Shown: positions 17,199-26,018, counted from the stretch's first letter. The stretch: 64,000 nucleotides of DNA from Pseudomonas fluorescens (GCF_902497855.1 NZ_CABVHU010000007.1:248001-312000); one strand, 5' to 3'. Notes: generated by a model not told the origin, from the letters alone. A program made the numbers and translations.

Positions 17199-17417
17199 TC
17201 AACCGTTATGCTTGCGGCTGGCAGCTTGGGCGCAGATGACCCGCCGGCGATCGTCATCGGCCGAGCGCCATTCGCGGATGTCTTCGACATGGCGAAAACA
17301 CCCAAGGCAGACCTTCTGCTCATCCAGCCGACACACACCGCTGCACGGCGAAGGCACCGCCGGGCTGACATTGCTATAGAGCGGTTTGGGTGCACGAACG
17401 GGCGCAGGCTGGGTCAC
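17199..17417 (-). CDS. DUF1289 domain small cysteine protein
   Basis: 72 residues from a GTG at 17417: MTQPAPVRAPKPLYSNVSPA then the DUF1289 core PCSGVCRLDEQKVCLGCFRHVEDIREWRSADDDRRR. Four cysteines in CxxxC...CxxC arrangement suggest metal or iron-sulfur binding; function unknown. The GTG lies 4 bases after the cyaY stop, implying one transcript with the frataxin gene and perhaps a link to iron-sulfur handling. The start is inferred from position and from the lack of a later ATG; the longer open frame overlaps cyaY. Confidence 0.8.
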   Translation of the reverse strand: MTQPAPVRAPKPLYSNVSPAVPSPCSGVCRLDEQKVCLGCFRHVEDIREWRSADDDRRRVICAQAASRKHNG

Positions 17418-17421
17418 GGTC

Positions 17422-17754
17422 TCACAGACCTTCGAAATCGAGTTCGACGCCAGCCTGCTGCTGGACGATGCGCTCGAGCATTTCGCCCAATTGCTCTTCG
17501 CTCTTGTCGCACATCCAGCGCTCGCTCTCTTCGTCATAGTCGAAGTGGAAACCACCGGACACTGCCGCCAGCCACAGCTGACGCAACGGCTCCTGGCGGC
17601 TGAAGATCAGCGCCGTGCCGTTTTCGAACTTGACGGTCAGCACACCGGCCGAACTTTCCAGATCGATATCCAGGTCACTCTCGTCAAAAATATCCTCCAA
17701 CGATTGCTGGGTGGCATCGACCAGATCGTGGAAACGGGCTTCGGTCAAACTCAT
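17422..17754 (-). CDS. cyaY: CyaY, bacterial frataxin
   Basis: 110 residues: MSLTEARFHDLVDATQQSLEDIFDES, an acidic helix, then the beta sheet VLTVKFENGTALIFSRQEPLRQLWLAAVSGGFHFDY and a C-terminal helix. This is the frataxin fold with the acidic iron-binding ridge. CyaY binds iron and modulates the IscS cysteine desulfurase in iron-sulfur cluster assembly. Same position, divergent from lptM-lysA, as in other Pseudomonas. Confidence 0.95.
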   Translation of the reverse strand: MSLTEARFHDLVDATQQSLEDIFDESDLDIDLESSAGVLTVKFENGTALIFSRQEPLRQLWLAAVSGGFHFDYDEESERWMCDKSEEQLGEMLERIVQQQAGVELDFEGL

Positions 17755-17755
17755 T

Positions 17756-18084
17756 GCGGCAACCTCAAAAAATGTCTGCTCACGCTCAAGCGCCGCAAGA
17801 TACGGGCGAGCTACGGTGAATGCAAAGGATAACGATCAAGCGCCGATATAGGTACAACAAACACGGTCCCTGTAGGAGCTGGTTTGCCAGCGAAGGGGCC
17901 GGCACATCCAACATCCTTGCTGACTGAACCACCGCTTTCGCGGGCAAGCCCGCTCCTACAGGGGATTGCACCAGGCTGGCCGGCATCGGCCCAAGCCCCG
18001 CCGGACGGGAGCTCCGTTACATAGGCAAGCTGGCGGGTGGTCGGTATACTCCGGCGCAATTAATGCATTTTCAAGGATTTCGCC
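17756..18084. other. cyaY-lptM divergent intergenic region
   Basis: About 330 bases with no gene. It holds the cyaY promoter side, one hybrid REP doublet at 17870-17962, and the promoter of the lptM-lysA operon in the last 100 bases. Confidence 0.7.
17870..17962. repeat. Hybrid REP doublet
   Basis: Left half is the GTAGGAGCTGGTTTGCCAGC type; right half is the CGCGGGCAAGCCCGCTCC type in inverse orientation. The two halves therefore come from different REP subtypes, with matched outer ends TGTAGGAG / CTCCTACA. Confidence 0.88.
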
Positions 18085-18270
18085 ATGAAGCGCCTGATCT
18101 CTTCCCTTGCTGCGCTCGCTTCGCTTGTCGCTTTTGCCAGCGTGCTATCGGCCTGTGGTCAGAAAGGCCCGCTGTACCTGCCTGATGAGAACCAGGATCC
18201 TGTCGAGCAGGCCAAGTCGTCCCAACAGCAGCCTGCGTCCAAAGCACACAAGCACGACGTCTACCAATAA
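18085..18270 (+). CDS. lptM: LptM (LppL/YifL-type) small lipoprotein
   Basis: 61 residues with a lipoprotein signal peptide ending in the lipobox LSAC (Cys at about 24), then GQKGPLYLPDENQ, the conserved head of the LptM family. In enterobacteria LptM helps the LptD/LptE LPS translocon mature. The gene sits just before lysA, as in P. aeruginosa where it is called lppL. The lysA start is 9 bases after its stop, so they are co-transcribed. Confidence 0.9.
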   Translation: MKRLISSLAALASLVAFASVLSACGQKGPLYLPDENQDPVEQAKSSQQQPASKAHKHDVYQ

Positions 18271-18279
18271 GGGAACATC

Positions 18280-19527
18280 ATGAACGCTTTTAACTACCGT
18301 GACGGTGAGCTGTTCGCGGAAGGTGTTGCCCTGTCCGCCATCGCCGAACGCTTTGGCACGCCAACTTATGTCTACTCCCGTGCCCACATCGAGGCCCAGT
18401 ACCTGGCTTACGCCGATGCACTGGCCGGCACGCCGCACCTGGTCTGCTTTGCGGTCAAGGCCAACTCCAACCTGGGTGTACTGAATGTCCTGGCGCGCCT
18501 GGGCGCCGGTTTCGACATCGTCTCCCGTGGCGAGCTGGAGCGCGTATTGGCCGCTGGCGGCAGCGCCGACAAGATCGTGTTCTCCGGCGTCGGCAAGACC
18601 CGTGACGACATGCGTCGCGCCCTGGAAGTCGGCGTGCATTGCTTCAACGTCGAGTCCACCGACGAGCTGGAGCGCCTGCAGGTTGTCGCCGCCGAGCTGG
18701 GCGTTCGCGCGCCGATCTCGCTGCGCGTGAACCCGGACGTCGATGCCGGTACGCATCCGTACATCTCCACCGGCCTTAAAGAAAACAAATTCGGTATCGC
18801 CATCGCCGACGCCGAAGATGTGTACATCCGCGCCGCGCAACTGCCCAACCTCGAAGTGGTCGGCGTCGATTGCCACATCGGCTCGCAACTGACCACCCTG
18901 CCGCCGTTCATCGATGCCCTCGACCGCCTGCTGGGCCTGGTCGACCGCCTCGGCGAGTGCGGGATCTACCTGCGCCACATCGATCTCGGTGGCGGTCTGG
19001 GCGTGCGTTATCGCGATGAAGAGCCGCCACTGGCTGCCGACTACATCAAAGCCGTGCGCGAGCGTCTCGACGGTCGTGACCTGGCGCTGGTGTTCGAGCC
19101 GGGCCGTTTTGTCGTCGCCAACGCCGGCGTACTGCTGACCCAGGTCGAGTACCTCAAACACACCGAACACAAAGACTTCGCCATCGTCGACGCGGCCATG
19201 AACGACCTGATCCGCCCGGCGTTGTACCAGGCCTGGATGGACGTCACCGCCGTGCGCCCGCGCACCACCGCAGCCCGCGCTTACGACATCGTCGGACCGA
19301 TCTGCGAGACCGGCGACTTCCTGGCCAAGGATCGTCAGCTGGCCCTGGAAGAAGGCGACCTGCTGGCCGTGCATTCGGCCGGTGCCTATGGGTTTGTCAT
19401 GAGTTCCAACTACAACACCCGCGGCCGCGCCGCCGAAGTGTTGGTGGACGGTGATCAGGCATTTGAAGTGCGTCGCCGTGAGACGGTAGCCGAGTTGTTC
19501 GCTGGCGAAAGCCTGCTGCCGGAGTAA
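18280..19527 (+). CDS. lysA: Diaminopimelate decarboxylase
   Basis: 415 residues of the fold-type III PLP decarboxylase family. Lys60 in VCFAVKANSN is the PLP lysine; GIDxHIGSQ appears as VDCHIGSQL, and the C-terminal barrel has GPICETGDFLAKDR, whose cysteine acts in catalysis, and YGFVMSSNYNTRGRAAEVLV. It converts meso-diaminopimelate to lysine, the last step of lysine synthesis. It is followed at 4 bases by dapF, which makes the meso substrate. Confidence 0.97.
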   Translation: MNAFNYRDGELFAEGVALSAIAERFGTPTYVYSRAHIEAQYLAYADALAGTPHLVCFAVKANSNLGVLNVLARLGAGFDIVSRGELERVLAAGGSADKIVFSGVGKTRDDMRRALEVGVHCFNVESTDELERLQVVAAELGVRAPISLRVNPDVDAGTHPYISTGLKENKFGIAIADAEDVYIRAAQLPNLEVVGVDCHIGSQLTTLPPFIDALDRLLGLVDRLGECGIYLRHIDLGGGLGVRYRDEEPPLAADYIKAVRERLDGRDLALVFEPGRFVVANAGVLLTQVEYLKHTEHKDFAIVDAAMNDLIRPALYQAWMDVTAVRPRTTAARAYDIVGPICETGDFLAKDRQLALEEGDLLAVHSAGAYGFVMSSNYNTRGRAAEVLVDGDQAFEVRRRETVAELFAGESLLPE

Positions 19528-19531
19528 AACC

Positions 19532-20362
19532 ATGCTGCTGCGTTTTACCAAGATGCACGGCCTGGGCAATGACTTCATGGTCCTCGACCTGGTCAGCCAG
19601 CACGCGCACATTTTGCCCAAGCACGCAAAGCAATGGGGTGATCGGCACACGGGAATCGGCTTCGACCAGTTGCTGATCGTCGAAGCGCCGAGCAATCCGG
19701 ACGTGGATTTCCGTTATCGGATCTTCAACGCCGACGGCTCCGAAGTGGAACAGTGCGGCAATGGGGCGCGCTGTTTCGCCCGTTTCGTGCTCGACAAGCG
19801 TCTGACCGCGAAACGGCAGATCCGCGTCGAAACCAAAAGTGGCATCATCGAGCTGGATATCCGCAGCGACGGACAGATCGGGGTCAACATGGGCGCGCCG
19901 CGCCTGGTGCCGGCCGAGATTCCGTTCGATGCAACGGAACAGGCCCTGAGTTATCGGGTTGACGTCGAGGGTACTGCGATCGAATTGGCCGCCGTGTCCA
20001 TGGGCAACCCCCATGCCGTGCTGCGGGTCAGCGACATCAACAACGCACCGGTGCATGAACTGGGACCGAAAATCGAACACCATCCGCGCTTTCCGTCGCG
20101 GGTCAATGTCGGTTTTCTCCAGGTCATCGACCGCAATCGTGCGCAGCTGCGCGTCTGGGAACGTGGGGCCGGGGAAACCCAGGCTTGCGGAACCGGCGCC
20201 TGTGCTGCCGCAGTGGCCGCGATCAGCCAGGGGTGGATGGATTCGCCACTATTGATCGACCTGCCCGGCGGGCGCCTGTCCATTGAATGGGCAGGCCCTG
20301 GCGAACCGGTGATGATGACCGGCCCGGCAGTACGCGTTTATGAAGGACAAGTGCGTCTTTGA
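19532..20362 (+). CDS. dapF: Diaminopimelate epimerase
   Basis: 276 residues, PLP-independent two-lobed epimerase. Catalytic Cys75 lies in EQCGNGARCFARF and the second catalytic Cys219 in ETQACGTGACAAAV; the start MLLRFTKMHGLGNDFMVLD is typical. It interconverts LL- and meso-diaminopimelate for lysine and peptidoglycan. It lies 4 bases after lysA and 13 bases before the DUF484 gene, within one operon. Confidence 0.97.
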   Translation: MLLRFTKMHGLGNDFMVLDLVSQHAHILPKHAKQWGDRHTGIGFDQLLIVEAPSNPDVDFRYRIFNADGSEVEQCGNGARCFARFVLDKRLTAKRQIRVETKSGIIELDIRSDGQIGVNMGAPRLVPAEIPFDATEQALSYRVDVEGTAIELAAVSMGNPHAVLRVSDINNAPVHELGPKIEHHPRFPSRVNVGFLQVIDRNRAQLRVWERGAGETQACGTGACAAAVAAISQGWMDSPLLIDLPGGRLSIEWAGPGEPVMMTGPAVRVYEGQVRL

Positions 20363-20375
20363 GAGAGTCAAATCC

Positions 20376-21101
20376 ATGAAAGATAAGCCTCAGGTTCCCG
20401 CCCTACAGCCCGACGAATCCCCTTCCGAAAGCCTTGAGGCGGCGGCTATTGCCGCGTACCTGGAGGCTCATCCGGATTTTTTCGTCGACCACGAAGAACT
20501 GCTCCCGGCCTTGCGCATTCCCCACCAGCGCGGCGACACCGTATCGCTGGTGGAACGCCAGATGACCATCCTGCGCGACCGCAACATCGAATTGCGTCAT
20601 CGCCTGTCGCACTTGATGGACGTGGCCCGCGACAATGACCGTCTCTTCGACAAGACCCGCCGCCTGATTCTCGCGCTGATGGACGCCACCAGCCTGGAAG
20701 ACGTGGTGATCAGCGTCGAAGACAGCCTGCGCCAGGACTTCCAGGTGCCCTTTGTCAGCTTGATCCTGCTGGGTGACAACCCGATGCCGGTCGGCCGCTG
20801 GGCGACCCATGAAGAGGCGCAGACGGCCATTGGCGGCCTGCTCTCGGAAGACAAGAGCGTCAGCGGCAGCCTGCGTGAGCACGAACTGGACTTCCTGTTC
20901 GGCGAAGAACAACGCAAGCAGATCGGCTCCACCGCAGTCGTCGCCATCAGCCATCAAGGCATCCATGGCGTCCTGGCCATCGCCAGTCGCGATCCGCAGC
21001 ACTACAAGAGTTCGGTGGGCACGCTGTTCCTCAGCTACATCGCCGAAGTCATGGGCCGCGTGCTGCCACGGGTCAACAGCTCCCTGCGCCCGGTACGCTG
21101 A
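20376..21101 (+). CDS. DUF484 family GAF-like protein
   Basis: 241 residues from ATG 20376, after GAGAGAG. Contains the DUF484 signature AAAIAAYLEAHPDFFVDHEELLPALRIPHQRGDTVSLVERQMTILRDRN followed by a helical linker and a GAF-like domain (FVSLILLGDNPMPVGRW, GSTAVVAISHQGIHGVLAIASRD). The family is encoded between dapF and xerC in many gammaproteobacteria (YigA in E. coli); role unknown, perhaps sensing coupled to chromosome-dimer resolution. An ATG at 20340 is inside dapF and is not used. Confidence 0.9.
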   Translation: MKDKPQVPALQPDESPSESLEAAAIAAYLEAHPDFFVDHEELLPALRIPHQRGDTVSLVERQMTILRDRNIELRHRLSHLMDVARDNDRLFDKTRRLILALMDATSLEDVVISVEDSLRQDFQVPFVSLILLGDNPMPVGRWATHEEAQTAIGGLLSEDKSVSGSLREHELDFLFGEEQRKQIGSTAVVAISHQGIHGVLAIASRDPQHYKSSVGTLFLSYIAEVMGRVLPRVNSSLRPVR

Positions 21102-21103
21102 TC

Positions 21104-22003
21104 GTGGAACGGCAACTGGAGGCTTACTGCGAACACCTGCGCAGTGAGCGACAGGTGTCGCCCCACACGCTGTACGCCTACCGTCGCGACCTCGACAAGG
21201 TGCTGGGCTGGTGCGCCAAACAGAACATAGACAGTTGGGCCGCCCTGGACATCCAGCGCCTGCGCAGCCTGATCGCACGCTTGCATTCCCAGGGCCAGTC
21301 GTCGCGCAGCCTGGCGCGGCTACTCTCGGCAGTGCGCGGGCTGTATCACTATCTGAACCGCGAAGGTCTTTGCGACCACGATCCGGCCAACGGTCTGGCA
21401 CCGCCCAAGGGCGAACGCCGCCTGCCGAAAACCCTCGATACCGACCGCGCGCTGCAATTGCTAGAAGGCGCGGTGGAAGATGACTTCCTGGCGCATCGGG
21501 ACCAGGCGATCCTGGAATTGTTCTATTCCTCGGGCTTGCGCCTTTCAGAGCTCACCGGGCTCAATCTCGACCAGCTGGACCTGGCCGACGGGATGGTCCA
21601 GGTGCTCGGCAAGGGCAGCAAGACGCGGCTGTTGCCCGTCGGCAAGAAAGCGCGCGAAGCACTGGAGCAGTGGCTGCCATTGCGGGCCATGGCCAATCCG
21701 GCGGACGATGCCGTGTTTGTCAGCCAGCAAGGTCGCCGCCTCGGCCCCCGGGCGATTCAGGTACGGGTCAAGGCCGCTGGCGAACGCGAGCTGGGACAGA
21801 ACCTGCACCCGCACATGTTGCGGCATTCCTTTGCCAGCCATTTGCTGGAATCCTCACAGGATCTGCGAGCGGTACAAGAGCTGCTCGGCCACTCGGACAT
21901 CAAAACCACCCAGATCTACACCCACCTGGACTTCCAGCACCTGGCGACGGTCTACGACAGCGCCCATCCACGGGCCAAACGCATTAAAGGCGATGATTCA
22001 TGA
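21104..22003 (+). CDS. xerC: Tyrosine recombinase XerC
   Basis: 299 residues from a GTG start 2 bases after the DUF484 stop. N-terminal SAM-like core-binding domain (about 1-85), C-terminal catalytic domain with Arg146 (SSGLRLSEL), Lys170, His237-x-x-Arg240 (HPHMLRHSF), His263 (LLGHSDIKTT) and nucleophile Tyr272 (IYTHLD). With XerD it resolves chromosome dimers at dif. It is called sss in some Pseudomonas, where it also promotes phase variation and root colonisation. The HAD gene overlaps its stop by 4 bases. Confidence 0.96.
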   Translation: MERQLEAYCEHLRSERQVSPHTLYAYRRDLDKVLGWCAKQNIDSWAALDIQRLRSLIARLHSQGQSSRSLARLLSAVRGLYHYLNREGLCDHDPANGLAPPKGERRLPKTLDTDRALQLLEGAVEDDFLAHRDQAILELFYSSGLRLSELTGLNLDQLDLADGMVQVLGKGSKTRLLPVGKKAREALEQWLPLRAMANPADDAVFVSQQGRRLGPRAIQVRVKAAGERELGQNLHPHMLRHSFASHLLESSQDLRAVQELLGHSDIKTTQIYTHLDFQHLATVYDSAHPRAKRIKGDDS

Positions 22004-22707
22004 CCATCAAATTGATCACCTTCGACCTCGACGACACCCTGTGGGACACCGCGCCGGTGATCGTCAGCGCCGAAGCCATCTTGCGTGAATGGCTGACCGA
22101 ACACGCACCCAAACTGGGCGCGCTGCCGGTGGAGCATCTGTGGACGATTCGTGAACGGATTCTGAGCAGCGAACCGAGCCTCAAGCACCGCATCAGCGCC
22201 CTGCGTCGGCGTGTGCTGTTCCACGCGCTGGAAGAGGCCGGCTACGACCATGGCCAGGCTTCGGATCTGGCCGACAAGAGCTTTGAAGTGTTTTTGCATG
22301 CGCGGCATCAGATCGAAGTATTCCCCGAGGTCGAACCGACACTGGAGACCCTGGCCAGGCACTACGCCTTGGGCGTGGTCACCAATGGCAACGCCGATGT
22401 GCGCCGGTTAGGGCTGGCGGATTACTTCAAGTTTGCGCTGTGCGCTGAAGACATCGGCATCGCCAAACCCGACGCGCGACTGTTTCATGAGGCGTTGCAA
22501 CGGGGTGGGGCAACGGCGCAGACGGCCGTGCATATCGGCGATCATCCGGGTGATGACATTGCGGGTGCCCAGCAGGCAGGGTTGCGGGCGATCTGGTTCA
22601 ACCCGGCGGGTAAGGTGTGGGAAGCGGATCGTTTGCCGGATGCGCAGATTCGCAGCTTGAGCGATTTGCCGGCGTTGCTGGCGCGGTGGAACGCCGGCTC
22701 GGCCTGA
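22000..22707 (+). CDS. HAD-superfamily hydrolase, YigB-like
   Basis: 235 residues with all four HAD motifs: TFDLDDTLWDTAP (nucleophile Asp), VVTNGNADVRR, the lysine in AKPDARLFHEAL, and IGDHPGDDIAGAQQAG. The helical cap lies between motifs I and II. E. coli YigB, in the same operon position after xerC, dephosphorylates FMN; that activity is a fair guess here. The ATG overlaps the xerC stop (ATGA). Confidence 0.9.
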   Translation: MTIKLITFDLDDTLWDTAPVIVSAEAILREWLTEHAPKLGALPVEHLWTIRERILSSEPSLKHRISALRRRVLFHALEEAGYDHGQASDLADKSFEVFLHARHQIEVFPEVEPTLETLARHYALGVVTNGNADVRRLGLADYFKFALCAEDIGIAKPDARLFHEALQRGGATAQTAVHIGDHPGDDIAGAQQAGLRAIWFNPAGKVWEADRLPDAQIRSLSDLPALLARWNAGSA

Positions 22708-22735
22708 ACCCCAACCCGACAAACACCGCAAAACC

Positions 22736-22830
22736 CCTGTAGGAGCTGGCTTGCCAGCGAAGGCGTCCTTTCAGTAATCCATGTATCGACTGACACACCG
22801 CCTTCGCCAGCAAGCCGGCTCCTACAAGGG
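22736..22830. repeat. REP doublet, GCTGGCTTGCCAGCGA type
   Basis: CTGTAGGAGCTGGCTTGCCA and inverted partner GCCAGCAAGCCGGCTCCTAC, spacer about 45 bases, between the HAD gene and the sutA terminator. Confidence 0.9.
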
Positions 22831-22865
22831 ATTGCGCCAGGCTCTGGCATGTTGTTGCGCCCATG

Positions 22866-22894
22866 AAAAAGCCCGCAGCGACGGCGGGCTTTTT
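22866..22894. terminator. Bidirectional intrinsic terminator
   Basis: Perfect 11-base arms AAAAAGCCCGC / GCGGGCTTTTT around AGCGACG. It lies 20 bases past the sutA stop on the minus strand and can also end the lysA-xerC transcript from the other side. Confidence 0.9.
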
Positions 22895-22913
22895 CAGCAA
22901 GCAAGGCAGGCGC

Positions 22914-23237
22914 TCAGATAGGCCGGCTACCGTACTTGTTGTCAGGCTTCTTGGGAGGATCGGCGACCACATTGGCCTCCACTTCCTGCACCTTGCCGCC
23001 GCGCGCAAGAAACTCTTCCATCGCCTTGGCCAGGGCGTCGCGTTCCTTGTTCTTGGCTTCGACGCTCGGCAGCTCATCGACCGACACCGCAGCCTTGGCC
23101 TTGCCTTTGGCCGTCGGGACGGGCGTATCATCGCCGTCGTCTTCGGCGACGTCTTCCGCCGCCACTTCAAGGCTTTCTTCGGTTTCGTCGTCGTCGCCTA
23201 CTTCGAGGTCGTCGTTTTCCAGATCATCGTCGCTCAT
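22914..23237 (-). CDS. sutA: SutA, RNA polymerase-binding regulator of slow growth
   Basis: 107 residues: an intrinsically disordered, very acidic N-terminus (MSDDDLENDDLEVGDDDETEE) followed by a basic/Ala stretch, a conserved helix (SVEAKNKERDALAKAMEEFLARGGKVQEVEANVVADPP) and tail DNKYGSRPI. This matches SutA of P. aeruginosa (about 105 residues), which binds the RNA polymerase beta subunit and raises transcription, including of rRNA genes, in slow-growing cells. It is transcribed alone and ends at a strong terminator. Confidence 0.9.
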   Translation of the reverse strand: MSDDDLENDDLEVGDDDETEESLEVAAEDVAEDDGDDTPVPTAKGKAKAAVSVDELPSVEAKNKERDALAKAMEEFLARGGKVQEVEANVVADPPKKPDNKYGSRPI

Positions 23238-23339
23238 GTTCTACCTCATGACTTGCGAAAAGCAGATTAGTTATAGCCCAGCTTTGCCGTCTGTCGACGG
23301 CTGCCGGAAAAAATTCAACCGCCGTTGATGTCCAACGGC

Positions 23340-23765
23340 TTATTCCCCTTCACCGTGCAAGGTGGCGAGGACTTTACGGGCACCGCCATGATCACGGTGC
23401 TCGCCCAGATAAACGCCTTGCCAGGTCCCCAGCGCCAATCGGCCTGCCTGAATCGGCAAACTGATCTGACAGCCAAGCACGCTGGCCTTGAAGTGCGCCG
23501 GGAGGTCGTCCAGGCCTTCGTCGTTATGCTCATAGCCGTCCGTTCCTTGTGGGATCAGACGATTGAAAAATCGTTCGAAGTCGCGACGTACCGCCGGATC
23601 GGCGTTCTCGTTGATGGTCAACGACGCCGAGGTATGCTGTAGCCACAAATGCAACAGACCGACCCGACATGCCTTGATTTCAGGCAGGCCGGCGAGTAAC
23701 TCGTCCGTTACCAGATGAAAGCCCCGGGGCCTCGCCCGCAGGGTAATCAGAGTCTGTTGCCACAT
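23340..23765 (-). CDS. YjbQ family (UPF0047) protein
   Basis: 141 residues from ATG 23765 (MWQQTLITLRARPRGFHLVTDEL). The family signature HLWLQHTSASLTINENADPAVRRD and the HNDEGLDDLPAHFKASVLG and LGTWQGVYLGEHRD segments are present; these hold the metal-binding histidines of the trimer. Some members have weak thiamine-phosphate synthase activity, hence the database name secondary thiamine-phosphate synthase; the true role is unclear. An upstream in-frame start (23792) adds nine non-conserved residues. Confidence 0.9.
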   Translation of the reverse strand: MWQQTLITLRARPRGFHLVTDELLAGLPEIKACRVGLLHLWLQHTSASLTINENADPAVRRDFERFFNRLIPQGTDGYEHNDEGLDDLPAHFKASVLGCQISLPIQAGRLALGTWQGVYLGEHRDHGGARKVLATLHGEGE

Positions 23766-23936
23766 ACAGTTCTCCGCACGTTCGGGGCGCATTCTAGCGC
23801 GCTCTGGGAAAAAACAAAGGCCCTAATATTCCTTCAATCATGTAAGCCATTGGCCGCACAAAAACACGCTGCGTAAACGTCACGAAACCTGTACGAAAAA
23901 ACCTTTCAGCTGCTCCTTCACTGACAAACTCCAGAC

Positions 23937-23968
23937 AAAAAAATGCCCGGCAAGCCGGGCAAATTTTT
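23937..23968 (-). terminator. amtB intrinsic terminator
   Basis: On the minus strand: stem GCCCGGC-TT-GCCGGGC followed by ATTTTTTT, 11 bases after the amtB stop. Confidence 0.9.
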
Positions 23969-23978
23969 AGGCGCGTTC

Positions 23979-25316
23979 TTACAAGTTGTAGCCGCGCTCG
24001 TTGTGGAGTGCCAGGTCGATGCCGACGGCCTCTTCTTCTTCGGTGATACGCAGCCCCATGACGGCGTCCAGGACCTTGAGGATGATGAAGGTGACGATCG
24101 CGGTGTAGATCACGGTGAAACCCACCCCCTTGAGCTGGATCCAGACCTGTGCACCGATATCGGTCACGGTGCCGAAACCACCCAGGGCCGGAGCGGCGAA
24201 GACACCGGTCAGGATCGCGCCGAGGATACCGCCAATACCGTGCACGCCGAAGGCGTCCAGGGAATCGTCATAGCCGAGCTTGCGTTTCAGGGTGGTAGCG
24301 CAGAAGAAGCACACCACGCCCGCCGCCAGACCGATCACCAGTGCGCCCATCGGGCCCACGGTGCCTGCGGCCGGCGTGATGGCGACCAGACCCGCTACCA
24401 CACCCGAGGCGATACCCAGTGCGCTTGGTTTACCGTGGGTGACCCACTCGGCGAACATCCAGCCCAATGCGGCAGCGGCGGTGGCGATCTGGGTGACCAG
24501 CATCGCCATACCGGCAGTGCCGTTGGCCGCCGCAGCGGAACCTGCGTTGAAACCGAACCAGCCGACCCACAGCATTGCCGCGCCCATCAGTGTGTAGCCG
24601 AGGTTATGCGGTGCCATCGGGGTGATCGGGAAGCCTTTGCGCTTGCCCAGTACCAGGCAGCAGATCAGACCGGCCACACCGGCATTGATGTGCACCACGG
24701 TGCCGCCAGCGAAGTCGAGCACGCCCCAGTCCCACATCAGGCCGCCGTTACCGGACCAGACCATGTGCGCGATCGGTGCATACACCAGGGTGAACCAGAT
24801 GCCCATGAAGATCAGCATGGCGGAGAACTTCATCCGCTCGGCAAAGGCACCGACGATCAACGCCGGGGTGATGATGGCGAACGTCATCTGGAAGGTGATG
24901 AACACCGCCTCAGGGAACAGCGCCGCAGGACCGGTCAGGCTCGATGGCGTGACACCGGCGAGGAATGCCTTGCCCATGCCGCCGAAGAACGAGTTGAAGT
25001 TGACGACGCCCTGCTCCATGCCGGTGGTGTCGAACGCGATGCTGTAGCCATAAATGACCCACAGAATGCTGATCAGGCCGGTAATGGCGAAGCACTGCAT
25101 CATCACGGAAAGAATGTTTTTCGACCGAACCATGCCGCCGTAGAACAGCGCAAGGCCGGGAATAGTCATGAACAGCACGAGGGCTGTCGAGGTCAGCATC
25201 CAGGCAGTGTCACCCGAATTGAGGACTGGGGCCGCCACTTCGTCTGCCGCCATGACCAGGCTGGGCATTACGAGGGACAACAGGGCTCCTAGCCCTGCGA
25301 ATTTACGCAGAGTCAT
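23979..25316 (-). CDS. amtB: Ammonium transporter AmtB
   Basis: 445 residues with a cleavable signal peptide (about 1-23, ending SLVMA) and eleven membrane helices of the Amt/Rh family. Recognisable are DTAWMLTSTALVLFMTIPGLALFYGGMVRSKN, the WDWGVLDFAGGTVVHINAGVAGL segment with pore His, and DDSLDAFGVHGIGGILGAIL with the second pore His. It takes up ammonium under nitrogen limitation. It lies 35 bases after glnK in the classic glnK-amtB operon, whose product GlnK plugs the channel when nitrogen returns. Confidence 0.97.
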   Translation of the reverse strand: MTLRKFAGLGALLSLVMPSLVMAADEVAAPVLNSGDTAWMLTSTALVLFMTIPGLALFYGGMVRSKNILSVMMQCFAITGLISILWVIYGYSIAFDTTGMEQGVVNFNSFFGGMGKAFLAGVTPSSLTGPAALFPEAVFITFQMTFAIITPALIVGAFAERMKFSAMLIFMGIWFTLVYAPIAHMVWSGNGGLMWDWGVLDFAGGTVVHINAGVAGLICCLVLGKRKGFPITPMAPHNLGYTLMGAAMLWVGWFGFNAGSAAAANGTAGMAMLVTQIATAAAALGWMFAEWVTHGKPSALGIASGVVAGLVAITPAAGTVGPMGALVIGLAAGVVCFFCATTLKRKLGYDDSLDAFGVHGIGGILGAILTGVFAAPALGGFGTVTDIGAQVWIQLKGVGFTVIYTAIVTFIILKVLDAVMGLRITEEEEAVGIDLALHNERGYNL

Positions 25317-25351
25317 ATTGTTTTCTCCTGGGGCGTTGGGGTGGTGGCGGC

Positions 25352-25690
25352 TTAGATTGCGTCGGTATCGGTTTCGCCGGTACGGATGCGAATCGCCTGT
25401 TCCAGATTGACCACGAAGATCTTGCCGTCACCGATCTTGCCGGTGTTGGCCGCCTTGGTTATCGCCTCGATAACCCGATCCAGATCCTTGTCGTCAATGG
25501 CGACATCGATTTTCACCTTGGGCAAAAAATCGACCACGTATTCCGCGCCGCGATACAGCTCGGTGTGACCCTTCTGCCGGCCGAAGCCTTTGACTTCAGT
25601 AACGGTAATGCCCTGCACGCCGATCTCGGACAGCGACTCGCGTACGTCGTCCAGCTTGAACGGCTTGATGATGGCAGTGACTAGCTTCAT
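25352..25690 (-). CDS. glnK: PII signal protein GlnK
   Basis: 112 residues, MKLVTAIIKPFKLDDVRESLSE to the end. The T-loop GRQKGHTELYRGAEYVVDFLPK holds Tyr51, the site uridylylated by GlnD, and the C-terminal GKIGDGKIFV is the PROSITE-like PII signature. It senses ATP/ADP and 2-oxoglutarate and regulates AmtB and NtrBC. The start at 25690 is the only sensible one; the frame is open further upstream in the leader. A sigma-54 promoter and NtrC-like sites lie upstream. Confidence 0.96.
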   Translation of the reverse strand: MKLVTAIIKPFKLDDVRESLSEIGVQGITVTEVKGFGRQKGHTELYRGAEYVVDFLPKVKIDVAIDDKDLDRVIEAITKAANTGKIGDGKIFVVNLEQAIRIRTGETDTDAI

Positions 25691-25893
25691 GAAAACTCTC
25701 TCCCGAATTGGTGGACTTGCCCCAGGAAAACAAACCCGACTCAAGTCTAAGCGCAGTGCCTGGCTTTGTAACGCATCGTCGGCCTTACCTGCCCGTCCGA
25801 CGCCAGCTAACCGCTCCTCACGAAACTCCCCGCTCCGCTTGGCGCACTGCATTCGTCACGGCGACTGCATCAGTGCATGGGTCACTACCGTCT

Positions 25894-25910
25894 AAGCAGA
25901 AAGCTTGCCA
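25894..25910 (-). promoter_or_regulatory. Sigma-54 promoter of glnK-amtB
   Basis: Minus-strand TGGCAAGCTTTCTGCTT: GG at -24 and GC at -12 with exactly 10 bases between, matching the sigma-54 core TGGCAC-N5-TTGCA at most positions. The predicted transcript start is about 25884, giving a 190-base leader before glnK. Confidence 0.75.
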
Positions 25911-25985
25911 TCTCCACAAAAACCCATGAATTCAATGGCTTGATCGCAACCACCCGACCCTGCGCCAGAAGGGTCCGCCGAATAC

Positions 25986-26000
25986 GCACAACAACAGTGC
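25986..26000 (-). promoter_or_regulatory. NtrC-like enhancer site 1
   Basis: GCACAACAACAGTGC has the half-sites GCAC and GTGC with 7 bases between, close to the NtrC consensus GCACY-N5-RGTGC. Its centre is 109 bases upstream of the predicted sigma-54 start. Confidence 0.7.
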
Positions 26001-26018
26001 GATACCGTCCGTCCCCAT

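Noticed and set aside
18145..19695. 516-codon minus-strand frame
   Set aside because: It is antisense to lysA and the start of dapF, both unmistakable enzymes.
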